From Ricinus communis (Eukaryota; Streptophyta; Magnoliopsida; Malpighiales; Euphorbiaceae): a stretch of DNA of 64,000 nt. This document shows, piece after piece, positions 46,561-59,053 of this stretch (positions are counted from its first letter, which is position 1; each line of letters opens with the position of its first letter). A model generated the notes under the pieces. It had not been told where the DNA came from. It saw only the letters and a list, made by a program, of their open reading frames with translations, and did no database searches. The stretch is from contig NC_063263.1 of the NCBI RefSeq assembly GCF_019578655.1, forward strand, positions 22,505,001-22,569,000. Reading direction: 5' to 3'. Made by a program: the position numbers and the translations under genes.

Positions 46561-47545
46561 ATCCATTCTTATCTTATCCAAACTAAGAACGATAATCTAA
46601 AATGGCTTCAAAACAAAGAGTTAGTGTGATGCATAAGATGCATGGTATACATGATGTATGTGAAATGCAAAAAAAAAAAGATTATAAAATATAAAGAAAT
46701 TTACAAAGTACTAATCATCCTTCCAACCTTATTACTCCTGCACACGGTTCATGGTGAATCTTTCTTTCCTAGGATTTTGGGCCTAGGCTTCCCACCAACA
46801 TCGAAAAGTAGGCCCAACATGCATGTCATAAACTCTCAAAAGCATATTTAAAACAAACAAGAAAATGTTTCTTAGTATAAATATAAAGCCTGCATATTTT
46901 GGGCTTGAGGCCTAATTCCACAATTCTTTAGGCTAAGGCTTTCCAATACTTAAGCTTAAGTACTTCTAAAGAGAAACATCTCAAATAACAAGCAATAGGG
47001 TTCCTAAGGAAGATTGTTACTATCATTACTGTAAGCTGAGTCTTGGGTAAGGATAAAAGGCTCCCACAAGTAAAATGTGCTCTTCCTTGGCTCATCTCCC
47101 CACTTAACAGTCCATGCGATGAAGGAAATTCACTCATTAATTGTGAGTGATGGTTGGCCAATATCGCAACTCTAGGGTTCAAGTGGAACCAAAGAACTAT
47201 TTATTGATGCCATCGGGGCTAATAGGGACCAATGTACACAATGTGTGAAAGTGTAGTGATGTAAGAATAATCTATTAAATAATAAAACTAAAGACAAACG
47301 TACACTAGAATCAGCTTCTTTTATCCCCAACAGATTTGCCACTATGGGCGGTGGTTTCAGGCGCGCACCCAAGTGTCTTTAGCAACTATGGCACTGTAAG
47401 GCTTTTCAATCTAATCAGAAATATACTAACTAGTTACTAAGACTAGCACGGAGATGGAAGTCACCACTCGAGTAATTATTGAGAAACTTTTACTACGAGG
47501 TGAATCTCTAAAGAAATTATAAGGCCACTTATTATAAAGACTAAA

Positions 47546-48758
47546 TATCAACACCAAACAATAAAAGCAAATCTAAATATTCTAGACCAGTATTTTGGAA
47601 AAGAAGAACATTGATAAAATAGATATAAAATAATTATAAAATAAATATGAAATGATTTTGATAAATAAAAACTATATGATAAAACTAGTATTTAGCCTAG
47701 CCATTTACTTAGTAACCTTCTTGTTGTACTTTAAGCTTAGATCAAATGAATGAGATAGTGATGTATTTTTTCCTTTAATTACTCAAACTAATGATGCAAC
47801 TAAAGTTTCTTCTATCAATACGGATTAAAGTAAAGATAGTGTCTCTAATACATTCAACCTAAATATTTTCATAACAAGTATTATTATTAAATTGATATGA
47901 TGGTCAACCAATAATAATAATTGAAATTAATGAAGATATATATATATATATATATATAAAGCTAAAAAGATTATTTATCAAATAAATAAATAACAATATT
48001 CATACATAAGTAAAAAGGCTAAACTAAACACTTATGAAACTAGTCTAATATATTTAACCCAATGATCATGGGATTAAAAAGAAAGATAAAAATAAAACAG
48101 AAAATAAAGCTCCATCGAAATCTAGAATCTTTCAAATGGAAAGATGATTGGTTCTCACTCTCCACTTCTTAAAAATCTTTTTAGATCTTAAAAGAACAAT
48201 GAAAACTAAAACTAAATGTTTGTGCAAGATGAACCGTAGAGAATTGCAGAGAGAAGAATGATGAACAAATGCAACAGAGAGCATATCGGAGAAACGTCTT
48301 CTCTTCTTTTAGAACTAGATTTGTAGAAATATATATAAAGTAGAGTTCTCCTATATATATGTCTCCCTAAAGATAAATATACCAATATAAGCCTATCTAA
48401 AAGATAAGACTATAAGTATCCTTATCTCCATCAAATATTATCTTATAATAACTCTTAATATAAATTTTAATAATTATACAAAATAACTAAAATGTCCCTT
48501 AGGTAAATAGTAAAAATGGGTTAGCACAACAAATAGCAAGTCCACATGTCTCAATCTTAGGCCTTGACACAAACATGTCCAATTAAGCTCCTTTTTGAGT
48601 AATTTTCTCTATATTTCCTTCTTTGGCTAATGTTATCTGAAATTAGACAATGAAGCTTCAGTAAGTTATAAATACTTATTTTCACCATATTATATATAGA
48701 AAACATACCATTAAAGCTCTAAAATACTATAAATAACTATATATAATTTGGACCTATC
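47546..48758 (-). repeat. Downstream (3') LTR of Athila element D
   Basis: It parallels 53,795-54,895 throughout (for example TTTAACCCAATGATCATG and CTCCATCGAAATCTAGAATC). It ends at ATTTGGACCTATCA beside the purine tract. The outer ~75 bp present in the right LTR are missing, so the border with element C is not the original insertion point. A (TA)n run lies at 47,936-47,958. Confidence 0.85.
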
Positions 48759-48759
48759 A

Positions 48760-48773
48760 AATACCCCCACACT
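48760..48773 (-). other. Polypurine tract of element D
   Basis: The minus strand reads AAGTGTGGGGGTAT directly before the LTR start TGATAGGTCC, the typical Athila arrangement. Confidence 0.85.
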
Positions 48774-51156
48774 TAAATCTTTACTTGTTTTTAAGTAAAT
48801 AGCAGCTTAGGAATTAATTTTTGTAAAAATTATGAAGGACAATCATACTCAGCCTTAAGATATTATTCAAAAGAATCTCACTAATACTCTAATCATGTCA
48901 ACCAAAGAATAACTTGAATCATTTAAAATTTCTCTAAAAGTGTAAATTCAATCATTGTTAACAAAAGATTCAAGCATCCAATCTTTCACACCAGTTTCAC
49001 AACAAATAGTTTAATTCATCTTTAAAGGATATAACTATTGTGCATAATCCAAATCATTATAACCCTATTCAAAAGGGAAAAACCTCCATTCATAAACAAG
49101 AGATCAATAGATATTTATACATTTTTATATCACTTATTTTTTAAGCTCCTTTTTTTTTTCTTTCTTCTTTACACCCCTTGGATTTAAACTTAGATACTTG
49201 TGGATTATTTTCTTTCTTGAGATGTCAAGCGTTTTTACGCAAATACAAACATAGATAATGAATGTACCTGGTTACTCAACAAAACATACATCAAGATGCT
49301 TTGCATACTCATGATCTTAATTGTCTTTTTACGCAAAAATCAACATTGGTCATATGGAGATTCCCGGTTACTAAGCAACTAAAGCTAGTATAGTAGATTA
49401 TTAAACTTAGAGCCTTTACTTGCCTACAACATATCTCACAAAATTTAGGCAAGCTAATTTAATAACGTCAAAATAATAATTTAATCATACATATCTAATT
49501 ATATCCAACTCAAACTTGTCAAACTACTCATTATGTCCATATACAAAGAATGGCTACTTGATCATTTAAGTGCAAATAAACTCATGAGTTCACATATACA
49601 TGTTAAATATAAATTCAAGAATTCAAAAAAAACTTGGCATAATAGCATTCTTTCATTGGCTCTTATATAAAAAAATAACAAAAAGCTGAGTAGAAAAATT
49701 TAAAATTTTATAAAAATTTAATCAAAGTTGTTAATTCACATAGCATATTAAATAAATAAATAAATAAATAATTCTATTTTCCTTCCACACTGAAGTTTGA
49801 CATTGTTTTCAATGTCATTAGCATTTATGAAATTAAAAAATAAGAAAGGAGGAGAAAGATAGAATATTTCCCTGGATTTTAGCAATGCGTAGAAAGCCAT
49901 GAACATAAATTTCAATATTCATTAATCCAGCCTTAGAAGCACACTTGACCACATATCATTGATAAATATAAAAGAAATAGAAAGAAAGTAGATAATTTAA
50001 GTCATTTACATCAAAAATGAAAATCTTAAAGAAAATAGAAAGGTAAAATCCTAAGATAATTAACATTATAATAACTAAAAGAATCCTAAAATGAAGTCCT
50101 AGGTCAATGACATGCTTATGCATTAGGAAGGGATGGATATGTATTTAATTTTTAAAAAGAATGTTTTAAAGTAAAAAGGATTTAATTTTCGTACATATGT
50201 CAATTAGCCTTAACCTTAATAATTTCTAAAAATTAAATTTTAGGGAAAATTAGCCAAGGAAGGAGTCGAGTCGCGCCTCCTGCGACTTGGCAGATGTGTC
50301 GTGACCTCGCGGAGTGCTGTTGGTTGAGCATCTGCCTTGCTCGTGGAAGAAGGTTGCGTGCTCGTGGATGTCTGCTGCACGACCTGCCCTGCGCTTAGCA
50401 GATGGTCTACGACGAGCGGAGGTGCCTTGCTCCTGCATTTGCTTGGTCGCTGATGGTTCCGTGAGCAGTAAATTGTTGGTGGTTATTGTTGCAGGCCTAT
50501 GCAATAATTCGCTGCTACAATGTGTCTCGCTCCGATTTTTTCTAAAATACTTGTAATTAACTTTTACACGCTATAAGGGCAAATAATCAATGAAAATATA
50601 AATTTAAATGAAAATTATAAATTGTAATACTTAAATAAAGAAACTGACAATTTAAACTAAAATTTAAATTTATTAATAATTTAAATAAAACAAAAATTTA
50701 AAACTAAAAAGTCATTAAAACTAAAAATAACTAATAAAAAAATTAACTAATGATAAACATATTAAAAGAGCTAAATCTAATCCTACAAGAAAATGAGACA
50801 TGCCTAAAGTCAAGTGATTTTTAATTAATATTTCCTTAATAATCAATGAATATGCAACACACACTAAACACACAATATCCACATAATAACATAAGATCTA
50901 TTAAATATGAAGACATATTATAAAAAAATTGATACATTACCACATGGAGAAATATTACCTTTTAGGAATCAAAGAAGGTAGGAATGCTGATATTTACTTT
51001 ATAGGCTTACAAAATAAACATAAAATACTGAAATGAACAAAATAAAAGAAAAAACTAAATTACATAAGAATAAAATACAATTGCTAAGTTTTATTATCTA
51101 TAGCTAAATATTCCTCATTATGCTCATGATGGGCGTTCATCCATGCACTCCACCTC
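48774..51156 (-). other. Non-coding interior of element D between polypurine tract and protease
   Basis: No reverse transcriptase, RNase H or integrase motif is visible. AT-rich stretches surround a sharp GC-rich block at 50,255-50,545. Around 49,200-49,390 two imperfect copies share TTTTTACGCAAA and GGTTACTCA/AAGCAAC. Confidence 0.6.
50255..50545. other. GC-rich island inside the AT-rich Athila interior
   Basis: Roughly 290 bases are dense in GCG, CTCG, CTGC and GGCAGATG words, while both flanks exceed 70% A+T by eye. Frames of 80-84 codons on both strands arise from the composition and show no domain. It could be a captured sequence or a family-specific 3' module. Confidence 0.6.
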
Positions 51157-51669
51157 TTAGTCATAAGCTATTCCTTTCAAGTATAGTTTTATACTTTTAA
51201 TGTGAATAGCTAAAGTGTGATGAAAGTTCTTATCAATTAAGAATAGAATACAATCATATAATTTTCTATAAACATAAGAATCTAAACAATCAACATATAA
51301 ATACTCATCAATAGTATATTTAGAAGATAAAGTTAGAGAATCAAACACTTTAAATTTTACAGTTTCTCCTAAAACTATCATAGTATGTTTTTCATTATGC
51401 ACATCAGTAACTGTTCTAATAGTTTCCATGAAAGGTATATCAAGAAGTATAGTTGTTGGTGTATTTTCCATATCAAGCACTACAAAATCAACAAGAATTA
51501 TTAACTTACTTACTTGAACTAGTAAGTCTTCCACTATACCTCTAGGATATTTTATTGATCTATCAGCAAATTGTAGAGTCATAGTGGTGAGCTTCAATTT
51601 ACCCAAGCCAAATTGCTCATAAATTAAATAAGGCATCAAGTTGATGCTTGCTCCCAAATCTAACACCAT
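51157..51669 (-). pseudogene. Aspartic protease fragment of Athila element D
   Basis: 170 codons are open: MVLDLGASINLMPYLIYEQF, LQFADRSIKYPRGIVEDLLV, VDFVVLDM, and an ILLDIPFM segment. This is the Athila protease, whose active site is usually LDLGASINLMP. The catalytic Asp and the GAS box are retained, unlike in elements A and B. It ends in place of the expected reverse transcriptase. The upstream frame is broken at 51,670-51,700. Confidence 0.88.
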
Positions 51670-52550
51670 TTTTGTAACCTATTTGTCATCCATTATAATA
51701 TCAATGGTGAAGCTACCAGGATTCTTTATTTTAAAAGTCAATTAATGTTGGAGCACTGCACTTGCTTTTTTTGATACTTGTACTTTTTATTATTCGCATA
51801 TCACCTTTTGTTGATATTCAACTCTTTAAAGAACTTTGCATAAGCTAGCTTATTCCTAATAACATCAAACAAAGCTAAATTAGTGTTAAATTTAGAGAGC
51901 ATCTTAATATTTTTATAAAATTATTTGCTCTCTTTGAATCGATTTAGAAAAAGAATAAGTGGCTTATAAGGCTGAGATGCCTTATGGAATTCAGGTACAA
52001 AAAATATTTCATTTTTTTTTCACAAGCCTAAGATTAGGCTCTACTTTTTCTTCCTTTTGCATGCTCTCTTTATTTATTTTTACTTCCACTAATCCATCAC
52101 CTTTAAATGTACCTGCATAAGAAGAAGAATTTCTTTCAGTTGCCATATCAATTTTATTATCAACAACCTCACCTTTTTTTATAATGGTAATAGAATTGGC
52201 TTGTTGAGATTGACTTGATAGTTTCTCTTTCTTAAGCTCTTAAACAACTTCAACAATCTGTCTCATTTGAGCTTCTAAACGTTTCATTAAAACTTTAATA
52301 TAATCTGTCTTTTTCTCATTCCTCTCCATCCTATCATGAGAAGCCATCATAAATGATTGAAGTGTTTCTTCCAAACTTGGCTTTCTTTTCTCATTAGATT
52401 GAAAAGTTTGTTATTGATCTTGAACGGAAAGATTGGAGCTCCTTTGGAATTGAGAGAATATTGGTTTTGGTGATGAGGTTGATTTGGGTTTCTTAATATT
52501 TGTGGTGGATTTTGATTATTATATCTCCAAGAAAAATTTGGATGGTTTCT

Positions 52551-53391
52551 CTAACTTGGCTTATATGTGTTGGAATAAGGATCATTCATAGGCTGCTTGG
52601 GTTGGCAAGATTCCATCAAATTTGCTTGGTCATATATATTTTCTTTATAATTATTAAAAGATAAATAAATATTAGCACCATGACCATAAATACTATAAAT
52701 ACCACATGCTTCATTACTTGGTGTATTTTTTATTGAGGCAAGCATCTTAACTTGCTTAGTCAATTCAACCAATTGCATGGCCATCTCACTGCTATTTTCT
52801 ACTTCATTCACTCATACTCTTTTTGTTCTCACACTCTTTTGTTGTAAGTTAGCTCCTAACATCTAAAGGATATCAAAAGCCTCATCAGCAGTCTTTTCTA
52901 ACATAGCACCCCCAGCTGCATTATCGACCATATATTGATACTGTTATATTAACCTATCATAAAATGATTGATTAGTTATTGGAAGTGGATATTCGTGGTG
53001 TGGGCATTGCAACAAAAGTGATTTGAAGCGATCCCATGCTTCATGAAAGAAATCAGTATCCTTTTGATAAAAATTAGAAATTTTAGGTCTTAATTCTTTG
53101 GCTTTTGATGTTAGTATAACTTACTTATAAAATTTTAATAAACTTCATCCTAAGTTCTTAAAAAATTAGAAAAAAAAAGGTTATTGACCAAGCCTTTGCT
53201 CTTTCTTTCAAAGAATAAGGAAAATACCTCATTCTTAGTTGATCCTCATTAAGTCTAGATAATGGAGAAGTATGAACTATAACATAAAACTCTCTAATGA
53301 ATCTTAATGCATCCTCACTAGGCATTTCCATAAAATAAATAAAATATATTAAAATATATATTCTTAATTTCATATTTCCTAAATGCATCAC
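52551..53391 (-). pseudogene. Gag remnant of Athila element D
   Basis: 53,158-53,391 carries FIREFYVIVHTS, LRMRYFPYSLKERAKAW, matching the Athila gag core (LRLFPFSLxDxAKxW). 52,551-52,811 is the C-terminal part with an MQLVELTKQVKML helix. Stops separate them. Further Lys/Glu-rich frames lie at 52,050-52,550. Confidence 0.8.
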
Positions 53392-53689
53392 CTAGTATTC
53401 CTATATGCATCACCTAGTACTATGCATGAATTAGTGTTACCAATTATAAGCAATGCATAATCTTTTACAATCATTTACCTTTCAACTCCTATTTCTCTTG
53501 GTGGGTTTGCCATGATCTCAACTTCTTCTAGTTTTTCCTACGAGGCATACAAAATAAAAGAAAATTTAAAATTTAAATACTTAAAATAAATAAAAATAAA
53601 AAATAAAATAAAAACACATAAATAAAACACTTCAGAAAACAAATACAAGACAATTTGACAATCAATCAATATAATAAAGTTTGGATACA

Positions 53690-53715
53690 GTTTCCTAGTA
53701 ATGGCGCTAAAAACT
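53690..53715 (-). other. Decayed primer binding site of element D
   Basis: The minus strand reads TTTTTAGCGCCATTACTAGG next to the LTR end. Athila elements usually have TGGCGCCGTTGCCGGGG here. The changes are mainly G-to-A or C-to-T, as expected from methylation decay. Confidence 0.75.
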
Positions 53716-53718
53716 TGA

Positions 53719-54895
53719 TGTGTCTAAGTTAGTACCTGCAAGTGCACGAACCGTTCTTATAGTAAAATGGTATATTCACCACGAGGTCGATCTTATCAAC
53801 ATAAAACAATAAAAGTAAACCTAAACACTCTAAACCAGTATTTTGAAAAAATAGAATATTTATAAAATAAATATGCAATGATTATGATGTATGGTGATGA
53901 GTCTTTTTCTTTAATTACTCAAATTAATGATGCAACTAAAGTTTTTTCTACCAATATAGATTGAAGTAAAGATGATGTCTCTAATAAATTTAACCTAATT
54001 CATAACAAGTATTATTATTAAATTGATAATGATGATCAACCAAAAATAATAATTGAAATAAATAAAAATATGAAGGTAAACAAAACCATTCATCAAATAA
54101 ATAAATAAAAAAAGTTCATACATAAGTAAAAGAGCTCTAAACTAAATACTTATGAAACTAGTATAACATATTTAACCCAATGATCATGATATTAAATAGA
54201 AAGACATAAAAAAAACACAGAAAAGAAAGCTCCCTCGAAATTTAAAATCCTTCAAGTAGAAAGATGATTAGTCATCACTCTCCATTCTTAAAAGACTTCT
54301 TAGATCTTAAAAGAACAATGAAAGTTAAAACTAAGTATTTGTATAAGATGAACTATAAAGAATTACAGAAAGAAGAATAGTGGACAAATGTACATGAAAA
54401 ATGTAGTAGAGAGCATATAGGAGAAACCTCTCATCCTCTTTTGTTATAACTAGATTTGTAGAGATATATATAGAGTAAAGTCCTCCTCTAAATAAGTCTC
54501 CATAAAAATAAGTATACCAATATAAGTCTATATAATAGATAAGACTATAAGTATTCTTATCTCCATTAAATATTATCCCACAATAACTCTTAATATAAAT
54601 CTTAATAATTATACAAAATAACTAAAATGCCCCTTAGGTTTATAGTAGAATTGGACTAGCTCAACAAATAGCAGGTCCACATGTCTTATTTTTGGGCCTT
54701 GACACAAATATGTCCAATTAAGCTCATTTTTTAATTTTTTTCTTCATAATTTTCTTTTTGGTTAATATTACCTGAAATTAGACAATAAAATCTAAATGAG
54801 GTATAAATACTTATTTTTGATCATATTATATATAGAAAACATACCATCGAAGCTCTAAAATACTCTAAATAACTATATATAATTTGCATCTATCA
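53719..54895 (-). repeat. Upstream (5') LTR of Athila element D
   Basis: It starts near TGTGTCTAAGTTAG and ends AATTTGCATCTATCA on the plus strand. It is about 1,177 bp and homologous to 47,546-48,758. Confidence 0.85.
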
Positions 54896-55417
54896 AAAAA
54901 CAATGTAAAATATTTTTTTCTTTCAAAAATATTGTGATTTCAAAAATACAGTGGTATATATTAGGTATATATTTTTTTAAGAAATGGTATATGTTATTGG
55001 CAATTTGGTATATCTTTTTATAATTTTTATGATATTTAATTTTTGGTATATGTTTAGTATATGTCTTATATATGTTTAGTATCCATTCAATAATATTATT
55101 TTAATTGCATATCAATCCATTAGCCGGATGTATACGTAATTAGCATTTAAAACTATTTTTTTGTATCTGTTTTATATATTTTAATATATATTCGTATATA
55201 ATAAATATATAACTAGTATTTGAAATTGTTTTTTTTATCTATTATAGTATATGTTTCAATACATATTAGGTATACATTTAGTATATAATTAGTATCTAGA
55301 ACTTATTTCTGAAATTATATTTTAGTATTTATTTCGTATTTTTTGGTGTCAATTTTACATATTTTGGTATCTATTTAGTATAAATTTTAATATACATATA
55401 AAGCTAGTATATAAAAC
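54896..55417 (+). repeat. AT-rich repeat family X, copy 2 (left part)
   Basis: It runs in inverse orientation to the copy at 28,590-29,020 and shares its order of TTTTTGAAATCAC, TATATTAGGTATAT, GGTATATG, TTTAGTATCCATTCAATAATATT. It is split by the solo LTR at 55,418-58,259 and continues beyond it. Confidence 0.65.
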
Positions 55418-58259
55418 TGAGTCACAACCCGATCTATGGGCCCGTGACCGGCACTACGAAATGTGTAGGCGTAAGGCCATCAAAACCCGTAGCAAGCCTG
55501 ATTATTCGTTATCTCTATCAAGTATAATTTCAATTTTATCCATTATAATACTAATTCATCACCAACTCTTAACCACCAAAATACTACATATTTTATTCAG
55601 TCTACCAGCATAAATAGGCAATACCTAAATTTACATGCCTTTACAAAATGATAAGTTTGAAATTTACTATTACGGAGAATCTAGAATTTTAAAAATCAAC
55701 ATACTAATAAAATCAGTTATATTAAACCCAAAGATGAAGAAAGTAGGGCTGCTAGAGGAAAAGAAGTGCGGAAACTAACAAACACCTAAAAAAAAGTTAA
55801 ATTTAAGATTGTCAGTCTCGAGAGTAAGTTAAAATCGTATATCCAAAAATGAATACAACCACTTCAATAAAATATTTGTTTAATCAAATGAAATACTAGG
55901 TCATGTAAAAATGCCCGTCATGCCATAATTTAATAAAAATATATTTTTCATACTATAGGACAAGTACGTCAGCAGAACTCTAACCTCAACACTAACAGCC
56001 TTAGCCTTTTGGCTCTCTCACCCCAACAGGACTGGCGCCTAGAGAGTGAAGCTCGACCAGGATCCTTAAATCCAGTCTGGTCACTTAATTTCTAATAAAG
56101 CCGACGCCTAGAGAGCAACGCTTGACCATGGACCTTTAATTTGGCACTCAAAATTTACATAGCCCAGAGAGTTAAACTCGACCAGGGCAAGTCTTAAAAT
56201 ATTCTTTTACTTATATCGGTGCACATGCGGTCCTGATGCAATCCATCAGGTGGCATGTTCTACTACCGTCTTATCCCGAGTCAACATGCATTCACAATAT
56301 CAATGATATAGAGAATGATATAGGAATAGTAAATCAATAAATAATTTAAATCTTCAAATCAATAAATCAAAATTTCTATATAAAACTTTAGCATGACACA
56401 TGTATAGTAGATATATGACTTTAACTCACAGTTCTAACAACTCTCTTGCTCTACTCCTATGCCTCGGGTGGAACGAGTTGAAATGATGGATTATCTATTC
56501 ACGGGAACAATTCAATCAATAAAAGTAAAATATTTAACAAGTAACCCTAGGCCTAGATTCCTAGAACTGACTGTCTAAGAATTTCGACTCGGATAAATTC
56601 TACCAAAAATTTGGCAGAACCTTCCCTTAAAATACGGACGTTTACCCCCTGTATAATGGGTCCAGGACCTGCCAGAAACACTTCTAATATTAATCAATTA
56701 ATTAACGGGAGTTGGGCCACCAAAACTACATTATTTTTTTTTCGACTCCACAACACATCACAGACCACCAATTATTGGCAGACGGTCTGACACACTATTA
56801 TTTTGACAATCAATCCACACATAATTTTCTGGTATACAACACCATAATTAATCAAATTTTTTTTAATTAACAATCTCTAAAAATCAACGATTAGAGAATT
56901 CCCGAGACGTTTAATAAATCGGTCGACTCGCCTTCAGCCGCCGGAGTCCGATCGACGAACCGAGCGCGCCTACGTACTTAAAATAACATACAAACGATAA
57001 TTCTAGCATTTGATTCTTCAATCCAATCCCCGATTGTGCATAGAAAGTCACAGACAGTTCGACCGTTGATCTCAAACGGAGTTCGATCGCTACAAAATTA
57101 GTGCCATTGGAAAGCTTGAGTTGAGGGGAATTCATCCATGAACTCCGATCGACCATAACTCGCCGAAGATGGCCGAAAAATTCTAAAAACTCGGCTGCCT
57201 TCACTTCATCGGAACTCTCTTCTCCAGTCACCATTGCGGACATTGCTGCCCCTATTTGAGAGTCCACAAGACGCTGGTCATTTTAGGACTGAAACCACTG
57301 CCATTGGATGCCGAAAATGCTAGGAACGACATCAGAGAGCGACTGCCTTCTTCTCCACTTTTTGCCGTCATAGCCATCGCCGCACTCACGGCCAGCCTCT
57401 ACCTCCTATCGCCACTGCTACTGGTCGAGCCTCCTCCACCATTTCGCCATTGATGCCGACAAAAGCTTCTCCCTTCTTCGATCTCCTTCTCTTTTCTTTC
57501 TTTTCTTATCTTAAAATGGTCCCTCAATTTTTGCTTAATAACCATTTAAACCCTTATTCTTTTTAAATTCTAACTATTACCTCCTGCAAAATTCCTATTT
57601 AACCCTCCAGCTTTTTTTTAGTTTTTCAATTAAGTCCCTAACTATTATTAAAAATAAAGAGTTACTTATTTACCCTTTTTTAATGGTGAAATTACTAAAA
57701 TGCCCTTACCAACATATTTAATTACAAAAATACCAACCTTAAAATTTTTCATTTAAACCCCATATTAATGCAATTATACTTTTAGTCCTTATTTCATATT
57801 TAATTATCAAATTAATCCCAACACTTAATTGACTTAACTAACCAATTTGTTGACTATTTTCCAATTTGATCCAATACCATTGCTAATTAAAAAATTTCCA
57901 TTCCTCAATAAATTCTTTTATAAGAATATTATTTACTATTTCTTTCATAACTTTCAAATATAATATTTAATTCATATTGGGAGGAGATTTGAGTGTGACC
58001 TATATATATAAAAATATAGACCTATATATATAAAAATATAATTTATCCTCTATGGAACTCACTTAATTAATTTCTTGAAAAATTAAACTAAATAGATATA
58101 GATAAATAAATTACTTTATTTCTATCTAGCATTAAAATTCTATTTTAAATCATCCTAATTCAATTAATTAAGATTAAATTAAATTAAATTAAACTAAATT
58201 AAAACTCTTATTAATTATTACTATTCTTATTATTAAAAAGAAAAATTTCGGATATTACA
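55418..58259 (-). repeat. Solo LTR of the E family, diverged, about 2.84 kb
   Basis: It starts TGAGTCACAACCCGATC and ends GGATATTACA. The whole E LTR order is present: GTAGTAAGCCTG-like box, hairpin words (56,030-56,190), CAGGTGGCATGTTCTAC, GGTCCAGGACCTGCCAG, GC-rich cassette (56,905-57,430), and the AT-rich U3. No primer site or interior lies beside either end, so it is a solo LTR. Repeat X flanks both sides. No clear target duplication was seen. Confidence 0.85.
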
Positions 58260-58516
58260 TGATAATTGAAATTATTTTCTAATAATTAACTCGTATTTGT
58301 AATATCTATATCACATATTTTGGTACATGTTTAGTATATATGTTTTTAGCAAGTCAGATCCACAAAGTTATAAATAAGATTTTTTTTTCTTGTTAAAATT
58401 ATATGGGAAGTAATATATATTATTGGTATGTGTTTCTATATATTTATTATATGTATACTATTTTGTATATAATATCAAATCTATAAGCATCATACTCATT
58501 AAAACCACTATTAGAA

Positions 58517-58518
<2 letters not shown>
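58260..58518 (+). repeat. AT-rich repeat family X, copy 2 (right part)
   Basis: It continues the TTTTGGTACATGTTTAGTAT style of the sequence left of the solo LTR, then TATTGGTATGTG. It supports insertion of the LTR into a pre-existing X repeat. Confidence 0.5.

Positions 58519-58564
<46 letters not shown>
58519..58564. repeat. (AT)23 microsatellite
   Basis: Forty-six bases of perfect AT alternation. The 130-codon frame across it (58,423-58,815) is an artefact of the repeat. Confidence 0.95.
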
Positions 58565-58567
<3 letters not shown>

Positions 58568-59053
58568 TTAAATACTTTAAGTATGTTCAAATATCAGTTG
58601 GAATTATTTATATCTCAATATTTTCCAATACTAGAATGGTGAATTACTACATTTCTTATCAAATTATTAAATCTCAATATTTTAAATATACAGTTGATAA
58701 CAAATTAAAAGAATCTAATATATTTTTAATACTATTAACTAATAAAAAGGTATATTTGAAGAAGCAATATGAAATTCAAAAATTAGAATTCAATTATTCT
58801 TTCAGAAACATTTAACATTGTAATAGAAACATTTATTCTTTTTTATTTAAAAATATTTAAAAGAAATTTGTCCATGTCAAAGAAAGACTTAATTTGTCTA
58901 TTTAACAAGAAAAGGAAGAAAGAGTTAACTAAAAGATTGACGAAGTATGAAAATATCATTTTACTTACTATTCATCAATTCATATATTATACAATATGTA
59001 AAAGACAGACTTTTGATGCCATTGCTCATAATAATACAAAGGCCAACCATTTT
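58565..59053. other. AT-rich spacer
   Basis: No gene or recognisable element is seen before the next E-family LTR. Confidence 0.5.

Larger units (their letters stand above)
44043..47540 (-). mobile_element. Element C: internally deleted Ogre-like retrotransposon
   Basis: From right to left it has a decayed primer site (47,457), leader (homologous to 33,700-34,407 of element B), gag (45,620-46,560), a 3' region with tandem repeats, a purine tract and the LTR. Protease, reverse transcriptase, RNase H and integrase are absent. Its upstream LTR survives only as about 70 bases before the Athila LTR at 47.55 kb. Confidence 0.7.
47546..54895 (-). mobile_element. Element D: Athila-type retrotransposon lacking most of pol
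   Basis: Two LTRs of about 1.2 kb flank a 5-kb interior in minus orientation. It has a decayed TGGCGCC-type primer site, gag fragments, an Athila protease and a purine tract. Reverse transcriptase, RNase H and integrase are not detectable between 48.8 and 51.1 kb, so it is a deletion derivative. No env-like frame was found. Confidence 0.85.

Noticed and set aside
50250..50556. 80- and 84-codon frames on opposite strands
   Set aside because: A by-product of the GC-rich island in the Athila interior, with no recognisable protein feature.
58423..58815. 130-codon frame with a Tyr-Ile run
   Set aside because: Created by the (AT)23 microsatellite and AT-rich sequence; no domain.
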